62,000 nt of DNA from Prorocentrum cordatum (GCA_963575745.1 CAUYUJ010021171.1:1-62000), one strand, 5' to 3'; positions 19,775-30,775 are shown, numbered from the stretch's first letter. The notes: generated by a model from the letters alone, not told the origin. Numbers and translations: made by a program.

Positions 19775-22700
19775 TCTTCTGCGGTGCTACCTGTCCGCCC
19801 CCGGTCATTTGGAAGGGCCCCGGAGCCCAAAGCTTGAGCAGGGACCGACCGTCCTGGCATTCCTAGGTAGGCCTATACGACCAGATACTCTTGAACCAGA
19901 AATCATGTTCTGAGAACAACAACAAGGTTCTCAGAGCATGAGCCCGACGTATAAAACAAACCAGTGGGGTGGCTTGGTGGGTGGTAATATCCAGGATGCA
20001 CCAGCCGAGCGATGTGCCTCGGCACCAGCAGTTAACGCGCTGAGTCGTGACACTGGCGCGGTTTCGGAGGCCTGGAGTGCTGGGCGTAACTGGGGAGGTT
20101 TTGGACAAAGACCTCAGGCGACACGGCACATCGCGCCAGAGACGTTTTGCCACTATCGGCGTCTTGGGCCGTTCCTGGGCCCTGGGGCCGGGGATCACGA
20201 AACGTGCCCTGGGGAAAGGGTCGACGACTCCAGAGCCCGAGGGGCCACCGACTGGAGCAAACATCTAGTCGTCAGAGGTCTCTGGATACACCGTCTGGGG
20301 GAAAGAAGTTGCACAACGGTCGCGCTCGCTGGAAAGTCGAAGCCAGCAGTACGAACGCTCGACATAGTTTTGCATTTTTCGAAGCATTCGAAGCACCGTC
20401 GAAATGAACATCTAAGATGCTGGCGGAGCCTGAGTGCGGAGATGGGGAGAGACGGGAAGGGAAGAGACGCGGGTGATGGGATTTTCGTCGACTTCACGTG
20501 TGAAATCAACACCACTAACAAGGACGGGAAAAAAAAAAAAAACGCCGCCGCCGATTGCAGTCGAGATGCCCTGGGGTCTACCTCGCAACGAGCACTTGGG
20601 AGTTTCGATGTGCACTTGTCTCGCGGGCGTGGTCGGAAGCGCATGGAGCACCCAGTGGGCCCGGCCATGGCAAGCTGGGCCAGTGCGACGTTGCGGTCGT
20701 GCCGATGGCTCGTGCCTTCTCTATCTCTTGCCCTGTCCCCTGAGAATTTCGGTCCTCCGTACATGTCTCAAATCTGATGCTGCCTCTGCTGCCTGCCAGG
20801 GGTGCCAACGGCGAATGACACACCGCATGCCCCGCGTGTAGTGTGCCTGCACGGGCCTCCCTGGTTGCCTCCTGACTCTCACAGCGACGCCACCGCATCG
20901 CCAAGAGGGCCCAAGAGGCTGCCGGGAAGCCAGCAACGGGCCCCTCAACGACAGGAGGGCCAACCGCGGCCTTCGGGTTGGGCTGGGGTGGTTTGGTGGG
21001 CGGTGACGAAGGCCCTCCCCGGAACCGCCCCCGCACGCCATGCGAAGAGCTCCTAAACAAAAACTGCGAGCGGCTGACAGATCTCACGATGCCGCTGTGC
21101 GGCGTTAGCTGCCATGGCCGTCCTTGCAGGCCGTGCGCAGCACGCTGGCAGAAGCATGAAGCAATTGGACTAGGAGTACAGACAGACTGGCCCGCGGCCG
21201 CGGCCCTCCAACGTGACAGACGGCCAAAACAGCAAGCCACCGACCCTGGGAGGAAAAAGGCACCTCAAGTCCACCGCTGTCTGGGACGCCACGAATAATC
21301 GCTTGCTTCGGCGGCCCGCACAGGCTCCTTCGAAGGAGGGGCTGCTTCTTGGGAGGCGCCGGCCACACATCTACAGATGTGGGGCTGGCGCCTTCTGAGA
21401 AGCAGCCTCCTACTACGAAGTCTGCCCCCCTCCCCCCGCCTCGCCTAATCTATGTCGAAATCATGTCGGACTCGTCGGATCCGTGTCGAATCCGTGTCGC
21501 ATCTGCCTCGAATCCAGGCAAAGTCCGCGTCCAGTCCGCATTGAGCCCGCGTCGGGCACAAGAAAAGACACAAATGCAGGGGACAGGCGAGGTCCCCCGA
21601 AGATGCAACGTAAAATGGTGCAGCACGGGCAGCTGCAGTCATAGCTGATAGTCTGATAGTGAAGATGCGCGGTAAACTTGCAGGCCCCCTGGACGCCCGT
21701 GTTGAAGCCTTTTCGAGCGCGGCGGCCTATCGAAAATGGTCAAGGATGGACCAAAGAGGCAAGGATGCACGGGTGCCCTTGGAAAGGGTACCCATCCTCA
21801 TCAACAAAAGATATATTGGACTCGGGGTACTTTCAGCGCACGGCATGTACGGCGTTCGACGGCAGGCTCAACGCTCAAGGACGTGGCGTTGTTTTCTGAG
21901 ACCCCGCGTAGATCATCCTACCTTTCTTTTTTGCGGCGTCGAACCGCGACTGCCTGCTGCCGGCGCGGTCCGCCCGCGGGGGCGCAACGGGAAGCCGGCC
22001 CTCCAAACCCTGCGCCGTGGCCCGCCCGCCGCCCGACCGAGGGCCCGGGCGACGGCGACGGTCGGCGCCGCCGGCGGCGGCGGCGACGTCGGCGAGGATC
22101 GGGCGAGGGTCGAGGAGCGAGGAGCGGGTCGAGGAGCGAGGTCGGATCGAGGCTCGATCTTCTCCTGGGTCCTGGGCCCTCCGCGTCGTCCGGGCGGCCT
22201 GCGAACCACGGCGGCGCTCGCAGCCAATCCGCTGCTGTGGGAACCACCCGTGCGCGCTCCAAGGCGACAGCTGCTGGTCGTGGGTTTTCCGCCCAGCCGG
22301 CGCGTGGCGGCGTGACTGCTTGCCACCCCACTGCCTGCGGGCCCCGCCAGCGGAAGGGCCTCCGCTGTCGTGTGCAGGGAGGCCCCGGAACGCCGAAGCG
22401 ACACGGGGCACCGAGCGTGGCCCTGCTGGGCACGGGCGCCCGAAGCCGCGGCACCGCCCCCGGCCTCTGGCCTTCAGCCGCTCCGAACAGTCCGGGGCGG
22501 CGGGCGAGCGCGACGGCCGGCGCCGCGCGAACGAGGAGGGTGGAGGTGAGAGGCTCGCGCAGAGGGGGAAGCAGGAAGAGTAGGCTTCGAAGGTTCCAGA
22601 GAGAGAGAACTACGGAGCATTACGCGCGCATTCTGCCTAGGTTCGACGGAAATAATGAATTCCTGGCTTGAACATCGATTGTGGCAAATCTCAGATGCGA

Positions 22701-23035
22701 AGGATGACGGACGAACCGGTGCACGCCGCGGGCGGGCGGTGCTCGCGGCGCCTGGCTCTGCTCGAGAGAAGAATTGCGCCCTCGCCCTCCGGAGCCGCTG
22801 GACTGGGCCTCGTAGTGGCAAAGAGACTGAGAGATGCGCCCAGCGGAGGATGCTGCGCAGAAAATTCAAACAAAATTATTCACTGCGTGGAGCTCCCCAT
22901 ATGTGCATCTACTCGGATGGACCTGTCCGCCGTGAATGTCTAGGCGCAAGAGCTTTCGAATATTAACGGGCTTCAGTTGTGACGGTCTGGACATCAATCT
23001 AACTGCGAATGAATTGGAGTGTGAATGAGCCTCAG
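19775..23035. other. Intergenic DNA, no supported gene
   Basis: Long GC-rich open frames overlap on both strands at 20195-21370 and 21736-22870, none with a recognisable motif. A short degenerate GTCGAATCCGTGTCG repeat occurs at 21465-21555. An A12 run lies at about 20530. Confidence 0.4.
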
Positions 23036-23059
23036 TAGTACGAGCGCGTCTCTGTGCAT

Positions 23060-23150
23060 GAGCCTGGGGCCTCCTGGGGCCTCCTGAAACCTACTGGGGC
23101 TTCCTGGGGTCTCCAGGAGCCTCTTGGGACCTCCTGGGACCTCCTATGAA
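23060..23150. repeat. CTCCTGGGGC minisatellite, block 1
   Basis: Degenerate units of about 15 bp based on GGCCTCCTGGGRCCTCCTG. Confidence 0.75.
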
Positions 23151-23430
23151 GGTTTCGTGCCCCAGGGGAGGCGCAATCTATAGCAACAGACGTACATAAA
23201 ACATTGCGGATTAGAGCCACAGGAGAAGGGCAATCTATAGGAACACGCGTAAAACACCAAGGACTCGTGCCCCAGGAGAGGCCCAATACATAGGAACATG
23301 AGTAAAACATTTAGGATTGTGTACACAGGAGAAGGACCATCTATAGAAACATGCGTAGAACATCAAAGAATCGTGCTCCAGGTGAGGCCCAATCGATAGG
23401 AGCATACGTAAAACACATGGGATTGGAGCC
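23150..23430. repeat. Alternating ~60-bp tandem repeats
   Basis: Two related units alternate: CGTGCCCCAGGAGAGGC-CAATCTATAGGAACA and GGATTRGAGCCACAGGAGAAGG-CAATCTATAGGAACA, each followed by GCGTAAAACA. Confidence 0.8.
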
Positions 23431-23700
23431 ACTCCTGTTGCCTTCTGAGGCCTCCTGCTCCTGGGGCCTCTCGGGGCCTCCTGTTGCCTTCCGAGGCCTC
23501 CTGGCGCTTCCTGTTGTCTCCTGGGGCCTCCTGTGGTTTCCTGAGGCCTTCTGGAGCTTCCTGGGGCCTCCTGGAGCCTCTTGGGACATCCTGTGGCCTC
23601 TTGAGTCTTTCTGTGGCCTCCTGATGCCTCCTGGGACCTCATGTGGTCTCCTGGAGCCTCCTGGAGCCTGTTGGAGCCTCCTGTGGCATCCTGAGAAGAA
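23430..23700. repeat. CTCCTGGGGC minisatellite, block 2
   Basis: The same degenerate ~15-bp unit as at 23060-23150, about 18 copies, rich in GGCCTCCTG. Confidence 0.8.
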
Positions 23701-23780
23701 TCTGCGCCCACGAGCCTGGCCACCAAAACTAGCAAACCGATCGAGACATCCTCAAAATCTGGCCCACCTGGGGGGTGAAA

Positions 23781-24979
23781 ATGAGCGCCTCGCTCGAGAC
23801 ATCCTCCAAATCTGCTCCGAAAGCGAAGGATGTTGGGCCAGAAACAGCAAACCGCCTGAGACATCCCCACAAAATGGCCGCGAACGAGCCCGTGCAACCA
23901 CCCCTGGCGGCTCCCCTTAGGGGTGCTGAAATGAGCGCCTCGCTCGAGACATCCTCCAAATCTGCTCCGAAAGCGAAGGATGTTGGGCACAGAAACAGGC
24001 AAACCGCCTGAGACATCCCCACAAAATGGCCGCGAACGAGCCCGTGCAACCACCCCTGGCGGCTCCCCTTAGGGGTGCTGAAATGAGCGCCTCGCTCGAG
24101 ACATCCTCCAAATCTGCTCCGAAAGCGAAGGATGTTGGGCACAGAAACAGGCAAACCGCCTGAGACATCCCCACAAAATGGCCGCGAACGAGCCCGTGCA
24201 ACCACCCCTGGCGGCTCCCCTTAGGGGTGCTGAAATGAGCGCCTCGCTCGAGACATCCTCCAAATCTGCTCCGAAAGCGAAGGATGTTGGGCACAGAAAC
24301 AGGCAAACCGCCTGAGACATCCCCACAAAATGGCCGCGAACGAGCCCGTGCAACCACCCCTGGCGGCTCCCCTTAGGGGTGCTGAAATGAGCGCCTCGCT
24401 CGAGACATCCTCCAAATCTGCTCCGAAAGCGAAGGATGTTGGGCACAGAAACAGGCAAACCGCCTGAGACATCCCCACAAAATGGCCGCGAACGAGCCCG
24501 TGCAACCACCCCTGGCGGCTCCCCTTAGGGGTGCTGAAATGAGCGCCTCGCTCGAGACATCCTCCAAATCTGCTCCGAAAGCGAAGGATGTTGGGCACAG
24601 AAACAGGCAAACCGCCTGAGACATCCCCACAAAATGGCCGCGAACGAGCCCGTGCAACCACCCCTGGCGGCTCCCCTTAGGGGTGCTGAAATGAGCGCCT
24701 CGCTCGAGACATCCTCCAAATCTGCTCCGAAAGCGAAGGATGTTGGGCACAGAAACAAGCAAACCGCCTGAGACATCCCCACAAAATGGCCGCGAACGAG
24801 CCCGTGCAACCACCCCTGGCGGCTCCCCTTAGGGGTGCTGAAAAAGACATCCTCAAATCTGCTCCGAAAGCGAAGGATGTTGGGCACAGAAACAAGCAAA
24901 CCGCCTGAGACATCCCCACAAAATGGCCGCGAACGAGCCCGTGCAACCACCCCTGGCGGCTCCCCTTAGGGGTGCTGAA
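23781..24979. repeat. 152-bp satellite, 8 copies, almost identical
   Basis: Unit starts at 23781, 23931, 24083, 24235, 24387, 24539, 24691 and 24843. Spacing is 152 bp except for the first unit (150 bp); the last lacks 15 bp (ATGAGCGCCTCGCTCG region). The inner copies are essentially identical. Each unit ends with the palindrome CCCCTTAGGGG. The unit length is not a multiple of 3, so repeated 146-aa open frames on the minus strand are by-products. Confidence 0.97.
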
Positions 24980-25242
24980 TATGAGTAAGTCTGTGATGTA
25001 CGGTATGTGTACGTCTGGGTATGAGTAAGTCTGAGTATGACTAATACTGTGTATGAGTAAGTCTGGGTATGAGTGAGTCTGTGTATGAGTACGGCTGGGT
25101 GTGAGTAAGTCTGTGTATGAGTAAGTCTGTGTATGAGTATGTCTGAGTGTGAGTAAGTCTGAGTATGAGTAGGTCTGAGTATGAGTAAGTCTGAGTATGA
25201 GTAAGTCTGTGTATGAGCAAGTCTGAGTATGAGTAAGCCCGA
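24980..25242. repeat. GAGTATGAGTAAGTCT minisatellite
   Basis: About 16-bp degenerate units built on GTATGAGTAAGTCTGNGTATGAG, starting directly after the last satellite unit. Confidence 0.92.
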
Positions 25243-25244
25243 CA

Positions 25245-26170
25245 GGAGGGGAGGAGAAAAGAGGAGGAGGAAGGAGAAGGAGTAGGAGGCGTCCAAGTAA
25301 TAACAATAACCCCATCTTAGGATATGGGGAAAAAGGCTCCGCAGAAGAGCGGTTCGCAAGAATCACATATAAAATAGAAGAATATGTCGGCCCCTCTTGA
25401 AGGGGACCGCCAGCCGGAGAACCCGCAGCCAGTCCTGGACAAACCTCTCCAGCGGAGCGCGGGAGGCAAATCTTGCCAGCGGCAGGGGGCTGATAGATAG
25501 ATAGATAGAAAGACACAGCCACTCGAAATGTGGAGTAGGGGGGAGGAGGGAGATGGGAGAAGCAGACGCGAGTCGCCGCGTGCCCGTGCACGAACTTGAA
25601 AAAGGCTCGTACATTTCAGAGCAAAGCGATGCCAAGCCTCCTGCCGAAGCTACACTGAACCACACGCCGAGGGCGGGCGGAGAAGCGGAGAGAAAGGGCC
25701 ACCTAAATGTCATGCGCTAGACGCTATCAGGCGGAGGCTCAGTGGCCGCCGGGTGCGCCTTCCAAGGCTGCCCCATCCTTCGTACGTCGTCGCGCCGCCA
25801 TCTGCGCTTGAAAGGCGATGTTAATTCTGCCGCCCCCGAGCTTGGAGCATGCAGCCTGTGCATGGCGTTTTCCTGTCTGGCACGCGCGGATGCCGTCGTC
25901 CGGGCGCGAGCAGGCGGGCAGAGCAGGCGGCCCTGCGCGACCGCGGGCAGAGGACTTCCTTTCTGTCGCTAGAGGGACAAGCTGTTCTGGTTCGCCCAAT
26001 CGTACGAACAGGCACCGTTCAATGCCAAGGAGCTGGCGGAGGTCCGTGCCAAAGGGACCGAGACATCTGCCCGGGCGGCAAAGGCGGGGCCAGACTGGTG
26101 CTGGCGGGCCCTGCCGCGCCGTGCAGGATACCGACTCCTGGTGCGGCGCTGCTGCTCCCTCCGCTTGTCC
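25245..26170. other. Intergenic DNA, 3' of the hypothetical gene
   Basis: No supported gene. Contains a short GATA run (25493-25508) and a hairpin-like CCCCTCTTGAAGGGG (25392-25406). Sequence just downstream of the stop at 26178 may hold the gene's 3' UTR. Confidence 0.4.
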
Positions 26171-26177
26171 TCCTTCA

Positions 26178-28619
26178 CTACGAGCTGTCGGTGCACGCTG
26201 TGGATCTGGAGGACCCCTCGGTCTTGGGCGGCTCGTACTGCGCCGGCGGCTCGGATGAGAACCGGAGGACTCTCTGCGAAGCGTGGTCGCGGCACGGCTC
26301 GGCCCCGGGGACGCTGCGCACGGCGCCGTCCCGCGAGGACATCTTCTCGATCACCCAGGCCGCCTGCGACCGCCTGATGTCGCTGACGTACAGCTCCTTC
26401 AGCGTGTCGATCCGCACGGTCACCGTGTCGTCCGCCGCGGCGGCCGTCAGCGGCCAGATATTTCGCGCCTGGCGGAACACCTCCGCCAGAAGCCTCATGG
26501 CCCCGAGGGGGTCCTCACGACCCGCCTTCTGCATGAGGGCGGGGGCGTAGTAGACGAGAATGGCAGGGCCCTCGCTGACGAAGGCGCCACCATGATGACA
26601 GCCCTCGCGCCAGAAGGCCTGACCGCGGCAGCCCGCCAGGGACAGCTCCTTGCTGAGCACCGCCCTGTCTGCCGGCGGCAGGCAGTCGAAGCAGCTCAGC
26701 ACCCGCAGGCTGTCGCCCTGCGACATGGTTACGAGGCGCATCTTCGCGATGGCGCCCGCGCCGTGCGGGGCCGGCCCAAGAGGTGGCTGGTGATTGTCCC
26801 AGCGCCACACCAGATAGTCCTCCAGTACGCGCGTTTCCGTGGTCCAAGGCAGGCCGATGCTTTGAATGATGGAGAACGACAGAAGGAACTGGTTGAGGAC
26901 GGCCTTCGGGAACCTCAGGACGAACTTCTCGCAGCCCTCCTGTGGGTGGGGCTCGGCACCGGCGAGGTCGGTGAACCAGTGCGTGAAGTAAAACGCCACG
27001 TCCTCTGGTTTGGCCTGCCCCGCCGAGACGACCTGCTTGAACTTGCGGAGGAGGGCGCCAGGCGGCGCCTCGGCCTGGACGAGCCAGCCCATGTTGTACT
27101 CCATCTTGCTCTGCGTGAACTTAATGGTCTCCCGCTGCTCCTGGGGCAGGCCAGCGAACGACGGCAGCAGAGAGGGGTAGAACTCCAAGACATACGCGAG
27201 GGCCGCGTCGTGGTCGTTGATGACCTCCCCGACCTGGTAGCCGCGGAACGGCCCGTGCTTCTGGCTCACCGTTGGAAGCAGGGACACCGTCTTCATGATG
27301 TCGTGGATGGCCGTCAGGACGAGCATCGCCAAGATTCTCTCCGTGTTGTGGCGGCGCGCCAGGTCATCCCTCTGCTTGGAGGAGGCGACGAGGAAGCTCT
27401 TCTGCCGCCCCACGTTGGAGGAGACCTCGTCGTCACTCGCGAGCAGCCCAGCGTCGACGAGCAGGGAATGCAGGGAGGCCCACTCGGCGTCCGTGTGGAA
27501 GGCCTTCCTCTTCGCCCACTCCTCCTGGGCCTCCAGGCTGCTGTCGGGCGGGCACTCCCTGGGCTTCCACGACTCGTCGAGGCCGTAGCAGAAGGACTCA
27601 CTCCCGTCCAGGGGCAGGCGCATGAGCCAGAAGAAGGAGAACATGGCTCCGAGGGTGCGCTGGTACTCGTCCTCGCCGCCACGCCCGCTCGTCGTGTCGC
27701 CGGCCAAGTACAGGTCGAGCTCGGGAAACGCGTGGACGATGTCTTCGTAGAAGTCCCGGCAGCTGTAGTCGGGCCTGCAGATCTGGGAGGCGGCGCGGCG
27801 CGCTCTCTTCCAGTCCGTCTTGCGTCCCTGCATGAGGTTCTTCAGCATCATGCCTGAGCCCGACACGCAGCAGAACCGCCCCTTGGGAGTCTTGACCGCG
27901 GCCAGGGCGTGCTGCGGTACCAGGAGTCGCCTCCTGACGTACAGGCTGCCCCGCCGCTGGTGCGGCACCTCTGCCGAGGGCGGATCGACCGCGTCCGGCT
28001 TGCCGCTGGCATCCTCTTTGTCCTCGCCCTCAGGCGCGCCTCCGCCCTCCACGCAGCCAGCGCCCCTCTGCCCTTCCGGCACGGCCTGGCTCCCGCTGCC
28101 ACTCCAGCAGGCCGACGCCTCTAGGCAGCCAGGAGCGGATCGCTGGCTGGGCTGCCTCTTAATTCCCAGCGGGTGCCGCAGGCTCGTCACCTTCACCACT
28201 TCGGGCGACGCTGGGTGCTTTAGGCCTCCGAGCACCATGGGCAGCGGCACCTCAACCTCCTCGCTCGGCACCACCGGGCTCATGCCGGCGGCGCAGATCG
28301 GGACACTCTCAGAGGCGCCCTCGCCCTCAGGCGCGCCTCCGCCCTCCACGCAGCCAGCGCCCCTCTGCCCTTCCGGCACGGCCTGGCTCCCGCTGCCACT
28401 CCAGCAGGCCGACGCCTCTAGGCAGCCAGGAGCGGATCGCTGGCTGGGCTGCCTCTTAATTCCCAGCGGGTGCCGCAGGCTCGTCACCTTCACCACTTCG
28501 GGCGACGCTGGGTGCTTTAGGCCTCCGAGCACCATTGGCAGCGGCACCTCAACCTCCTCGCTCGGCACCACCGGGCTCATGCCGGCGGCGCAGATCGGAA
28601 CACTCTCAGAGGCGCCCAT
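26178..28619 (-). CDS. Uncharacterised conserved-looking protein, 813 aa
   Basis: An intact single-exon frame from the ATG at 28619; it stays open upstream to a GTG at 28682. I do not recognise the family. The N-terminal ~200 residues are a low-complexity region built of two nearly identical 99-residue repeats (VPLPMVLGGLKHPASPEVVK in each). From about residue 230 the protein is globular. It has RLLVPQHALAAVKTPKGRF, an aromatic-rich FSFFWLMRLPLDGSESFCYG, a helix with RRHNTERILAMLVLTAIHD near residue 430-440, then VINDHDAALAYVLEFYP and VAFYFTHWFTDLAGAEP. The spacing of H, HD, HD and H...D recalls HD-type metal phosphohydrolases, but that is only a hint. No signal peptide or membrane span is visible. 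There is no similarity to transposon proteins, so it is probably a host gene. Third positions are strongly GC. Confidence 0.75.
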   Translation of the reverse strand: MGASESVPICAAGMSPVVPSEEVEVPLPMVLGGLKHPASPEVVKVTSLRHPLGIKRQPSQRSAPGCLEASACWSGSGSQAVPEGQRGAGCVEGGGAPEGEGASESVPICAAGMSPVVPSEEVEVPLPMVLGGLKHPASPEVVKVTSLRHPLGIKRQPSQRSAPGCLEASACWSGSGSQAVPEGQRGAGCVEGGGAPEGEDKEDASGKPDAVDPPSAEVPHQRRGSLYVRRRLLVPQHALAAVKTPKGRFCCVSGSGMMLKNLMQGRKTDWKRARRAASQICRPDYSCRDFYEDIVHAFPELDLYLAGDTTSGRGGEDEYQRTLGAMFSFFWLMRLPLDGSESFCYGLDESWKPRECPPDSSLEAQEEWAKRKAFHTDAEWASLHSLLVDAGLLASDDEVSSNVGRQKSFLVASSKQRDDLARRHNTERILAMLVLTAIHDIMKTVSLLPTVSQKHGPFRGYQVGEVINDHDAALAYVLEFYPSLLPSFAGLPQEQRETIKFTQSKMEYNMGWLVQAEAPPGALLRKFKQVVSAGQAKPEDVAFYFTHWFTDLAGAEPHPQEGCEKFVLRFPKAVLNQFLLSFSIIQSIGLPWTTETRVLEDYLVWRWDNHQPPLGPAPHGAGAIAKMRLVTMSQGDSLRVLSCFDCLPPADRAVLSKELSLAGCRGQAFWREGCHHGGAFVSEGPAILVYYAPALMQKAGREDPLGAMRLLAEVFRQARNIWPLTAAAADDTVTVRIDTLKELYVSDIRRSQAAWVIEKMSSRDGAVRSVPGAEPCRDHASQRVLRFSSEPPAQYEPPKTEGSSRSTACTDSS
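28022..28616 (-). repeat. In-frame 297-bp tandem duplication within the hypothetical gene
   Basis: The block beginning CTCGCCCTCAGGCGCG at 28023 recurs at 28320, 297 bp away (99 codons). The visible differences are very few: ATGGGCAGC vs ATTGGCAGC near 28236/28533, and GATCGGGAC vs GATCGGAAC near 28297/28594. Confidence 0.95.
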
Positions 28620-28925
28620 CGGAGTGGCGCCAAGTATGCTGGCTGAGAACCGCGGCCCAAGAAAACTAGCCGGCCGCCCCACGACGGCGGTAGCCCGCGC
28701 CCGTGGGCGCGCACTCGCCGGTCGGGGAAAGCGCTGCGGCTTGAGCCTTGAGCGACCGGTGCCTCCTGATAGCGTTCATCGCTCGATGCTGGCCAGCTGT
28801 GGGCCACTGGCGGCATCCAACCTTGAACGCCTGCGCCGGAGCCGCCGCCGCATCAACGCGGCGCGAATCTGCCGGCATCTAGACGCAATGCCTGTGCCCG
28901 TTGCGCAGCATCCTGGGCCCCAGGA

Positions 28926-29087
28926 TTAGGTCGGGCACGTCCTCCTACAGGCGGATTCCAAAAGAAATATCGAAAACAGCCCCAAAATCCTCAAAAGAGT
29001 CAAACATAGTCGAACAATCGTGCCCCGACTATTCTTTTGCTATCTAATTATGAATGCTCCTCCTGTAGAGGGACATGCCCGACGTAA
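28926..29087. mobile_element. MITE family A, copy 4
   Basis: TTAGGTCGGGCACGTCCTCC at the left and GAGGGACATGCCCGACGTAA at the right. It is followed directly by the 3' half of a family C element (CCCTCGTGGCGATCAGCGGG); the left half is absent. Confidence 0.8.
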
Positions 29088-29140
29088 CCCTCGTGGCGAT
29101 CAGCGGGCACTTCGGGGTTGATGCATCCTCCCTGGGCCCA
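29088..29140. repeat. Family C element, 3' half
   Basis: GGCGATCAGCGGGCAC then GGGGTTGATGCATCC matches the right part of the family C copies. Confidence 0.5.
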
Positions 29141-29199
29141 TCCCTGTGCCCGCTGGCATCTGGGCCATACAACTCCCGCCTCTGGCGGCCGCTCGGGGG

Positions 29200-29305
29200 A
29201 CGATCTGGGCATCCCCGGAACTCTCTCGGCGAGGCGCAGCTGCCGGGTGGAATTCCCGAGGCTGGAAGCGCGACGAGAACACACGAAGACTCCGAAAACC
29301 TCGAC
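29200..29305. repeat. Dispersed repeat H with an empty MITE-A site
   Basis: GATCTGGGCATCCCCGGAAC through CGACGAGAACACACGAAGAC matches 41429-41505 joined to 41675-41705. This copy lacks the MITE found there and so shows the pre-insertion sequence. Confidence 0.8.
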
Positions 29306-29309
29306 TTAA

Positions 29310-30125
29310 CCCCAGGACTGTGCAGGCGGCAGCCTCACTGCCGTGCATGGACGCGGCGGCCCCCCAGTCGGCGCGGGGCGCTTTTCAAGGATCAAGACGC
29401 TGCTGGTGGTCGGGAGCCGGCCGGTATCGAGCGAGCTCCCCCCATGGTCAATGTTTTCTTATTCGGCGTTTCGACCTTGGACGGAAAGGGGAGGGGAGGG
29501 GTGGGAGTCTGGCTCCCGACCTCTGCCTAACGCGCCTGTTTGCAGCAGTGCGCCCTATGGGGGAGACTCCACCTGCTTGAAACAGGCGCCAAAAACAGCC
29601 AAGAACAGGGGGGGTGCAAGGGCCCGCGCTGGTCGGCAAAGCAATAAGAAAACGATCACATGACCGAGGCGGGGTTTCAAACATGTCCGTTGCCTCGGGT
29701 GTCGATCTTCGCGGACCTACCTCGGTCGGCAGCGAAAATGTATTATCTATATCTATATATATATACGTATACACATTCATACATACATATTTGGACATGC
29801 AAACATGCCTATTCCGCCACCTGACGCGGTCCCCGAAGATCGATCCCCTAGGCGGTGGGACTGAAAACGATCACCATGACCAAGACTGAAGGAGGAAACG
29901 TCGGTGTCGAGCTTGGTCATCGTCCATCTTCGTCGTCGTCAAATCGTGGACCATCCTCTCGATTGGGAAACGGCCGACATGGACTATGACCAAGATGGGC
30001 GTCGGCAAGCTCTCGCGACCCCTCGATCATGGTCATCGTTCTCCCTCGCCCGATCAAGGAAGAATCCCCGCCTCGATCCCATCGCCTCCCGCCAGGAAGC
30101 CATCCGCGGGGGTAAGGGGCAACGA
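29310..30125. other. Intergenic DNA, AT-rich pocket
   Basis: No supported gene. 29740-29815 has TATATATACGTATACAC and CATACATACATA runs, unusual in this GC-rich window. Confidence 0.45.
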
Positions 30126-30149
30126 TAACCGGGGACTGACTCGGAGGGG

Positions 30150-30265
30150 GGAGCATCGACCCGGAATCGGCGATACATCGCCGATATACGGCGATTGACC
30201 ACAAAAAGCAAATCCGCATAGCGTGGGGCGGCGTGGGCTATCAAGCCCCTCCGCCCCTAAGCCCA
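30150..30265. repeat. Family C dispersed element
   Basis: GCATCGACCCGGAATCGGCG, GCAAATCCGCATAGCGTGGG and GGGCTATCAAGCCCCT align with 18219-18354. Confidence 0.6.
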
Positions 30266-30282
30266 TTCCCCACTAACATTGC

Positions 30283-30400
30283 GGGACACCCAGAACGCTC
30301 TCGGCGAGACGCAGCCGCTGAAAAGCATCCCGAGGCCAGAATACCGCAGATAACCAAGAAAAACACCCGAAAACCTCGAACCTCGAACAGACTGGCGCAC
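30283..30400. repeat. Dispersed repeat H, diverged copy
   Basis: GGGACACCCAGAACGCTCTC and CCGAAAACCTCGAACCTCGA resemble 29205-29303 and 41440-41705. Confidence 0.55.
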
Positions 30401-30520
30401 AACGCTGGGGCGCGTGATGGCGAGGGCGACAGCATAGAAACGACAGAGAGAACATATCATCATCTCAAGTCACGCCTTCGTCACTTTCGTGTCGTAGAAT
30501 GAACCTGCTTCTCATCTAGA

Positions 30521-30692
30521 GGCCTCCTAGACAGGGTCCGAACAGATGGGGTTGGAGGTTTGCGCCGAATCGCCGATGCATCGAGAGGTCGGCGCGAAGA
30601 ATATCGGGCCCCGCATCGAGACGCATCGCCGATGCGTCGGCGACGCGGCGCGATCCTCCGACCCCATCTACTCGGACCCCATCTGGGAGGCC
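30521..30692. mobile_element. Fold-back element, family D, copy 1
   Basis: Outer arms GGCCTCCTAGA...GATGGGGTTGGAGG and CCTCCGACCCCATC...TGGGAGGCC are inverted. The interior carries GCATCGCCGATGCGTCGGCGA-type palindromes. Confidence 0.7.
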
Positions 30693-30775
30693 CAGATCAC
30701 ACACAGACTGCCGCACTACGCTGGGGTGCGTGATGTGCGAGGGCGACAGAGTATAGAAACGACAGGAAGGACCCA

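Noticed and set aside
21736-22671. 311-codon plus frame and overlapping minus frames
   Set aside because: Several overlapping frames of similar length on both strands and no motif; explained by very high GC.
23729-24950. Series of identical 146-aa minus-strand frames
   Set aside because: Product of the 152-bp satellite, repeating every unit; no independent evidence for a gene.
26283-27857. 524-codon plus-strand open frame
   Set aside because: Antisense to the hypothetical gene; its length follows from GC-rich codon bias, and its composition (Arg/Val/Gly-rich) is typical of a shadow frame.
29740-29815. Origin or telomere-like AT-rich sequence
   Set aside because: Only simple TA and CATA runs; no telomeric TTTAGGG units or other support.
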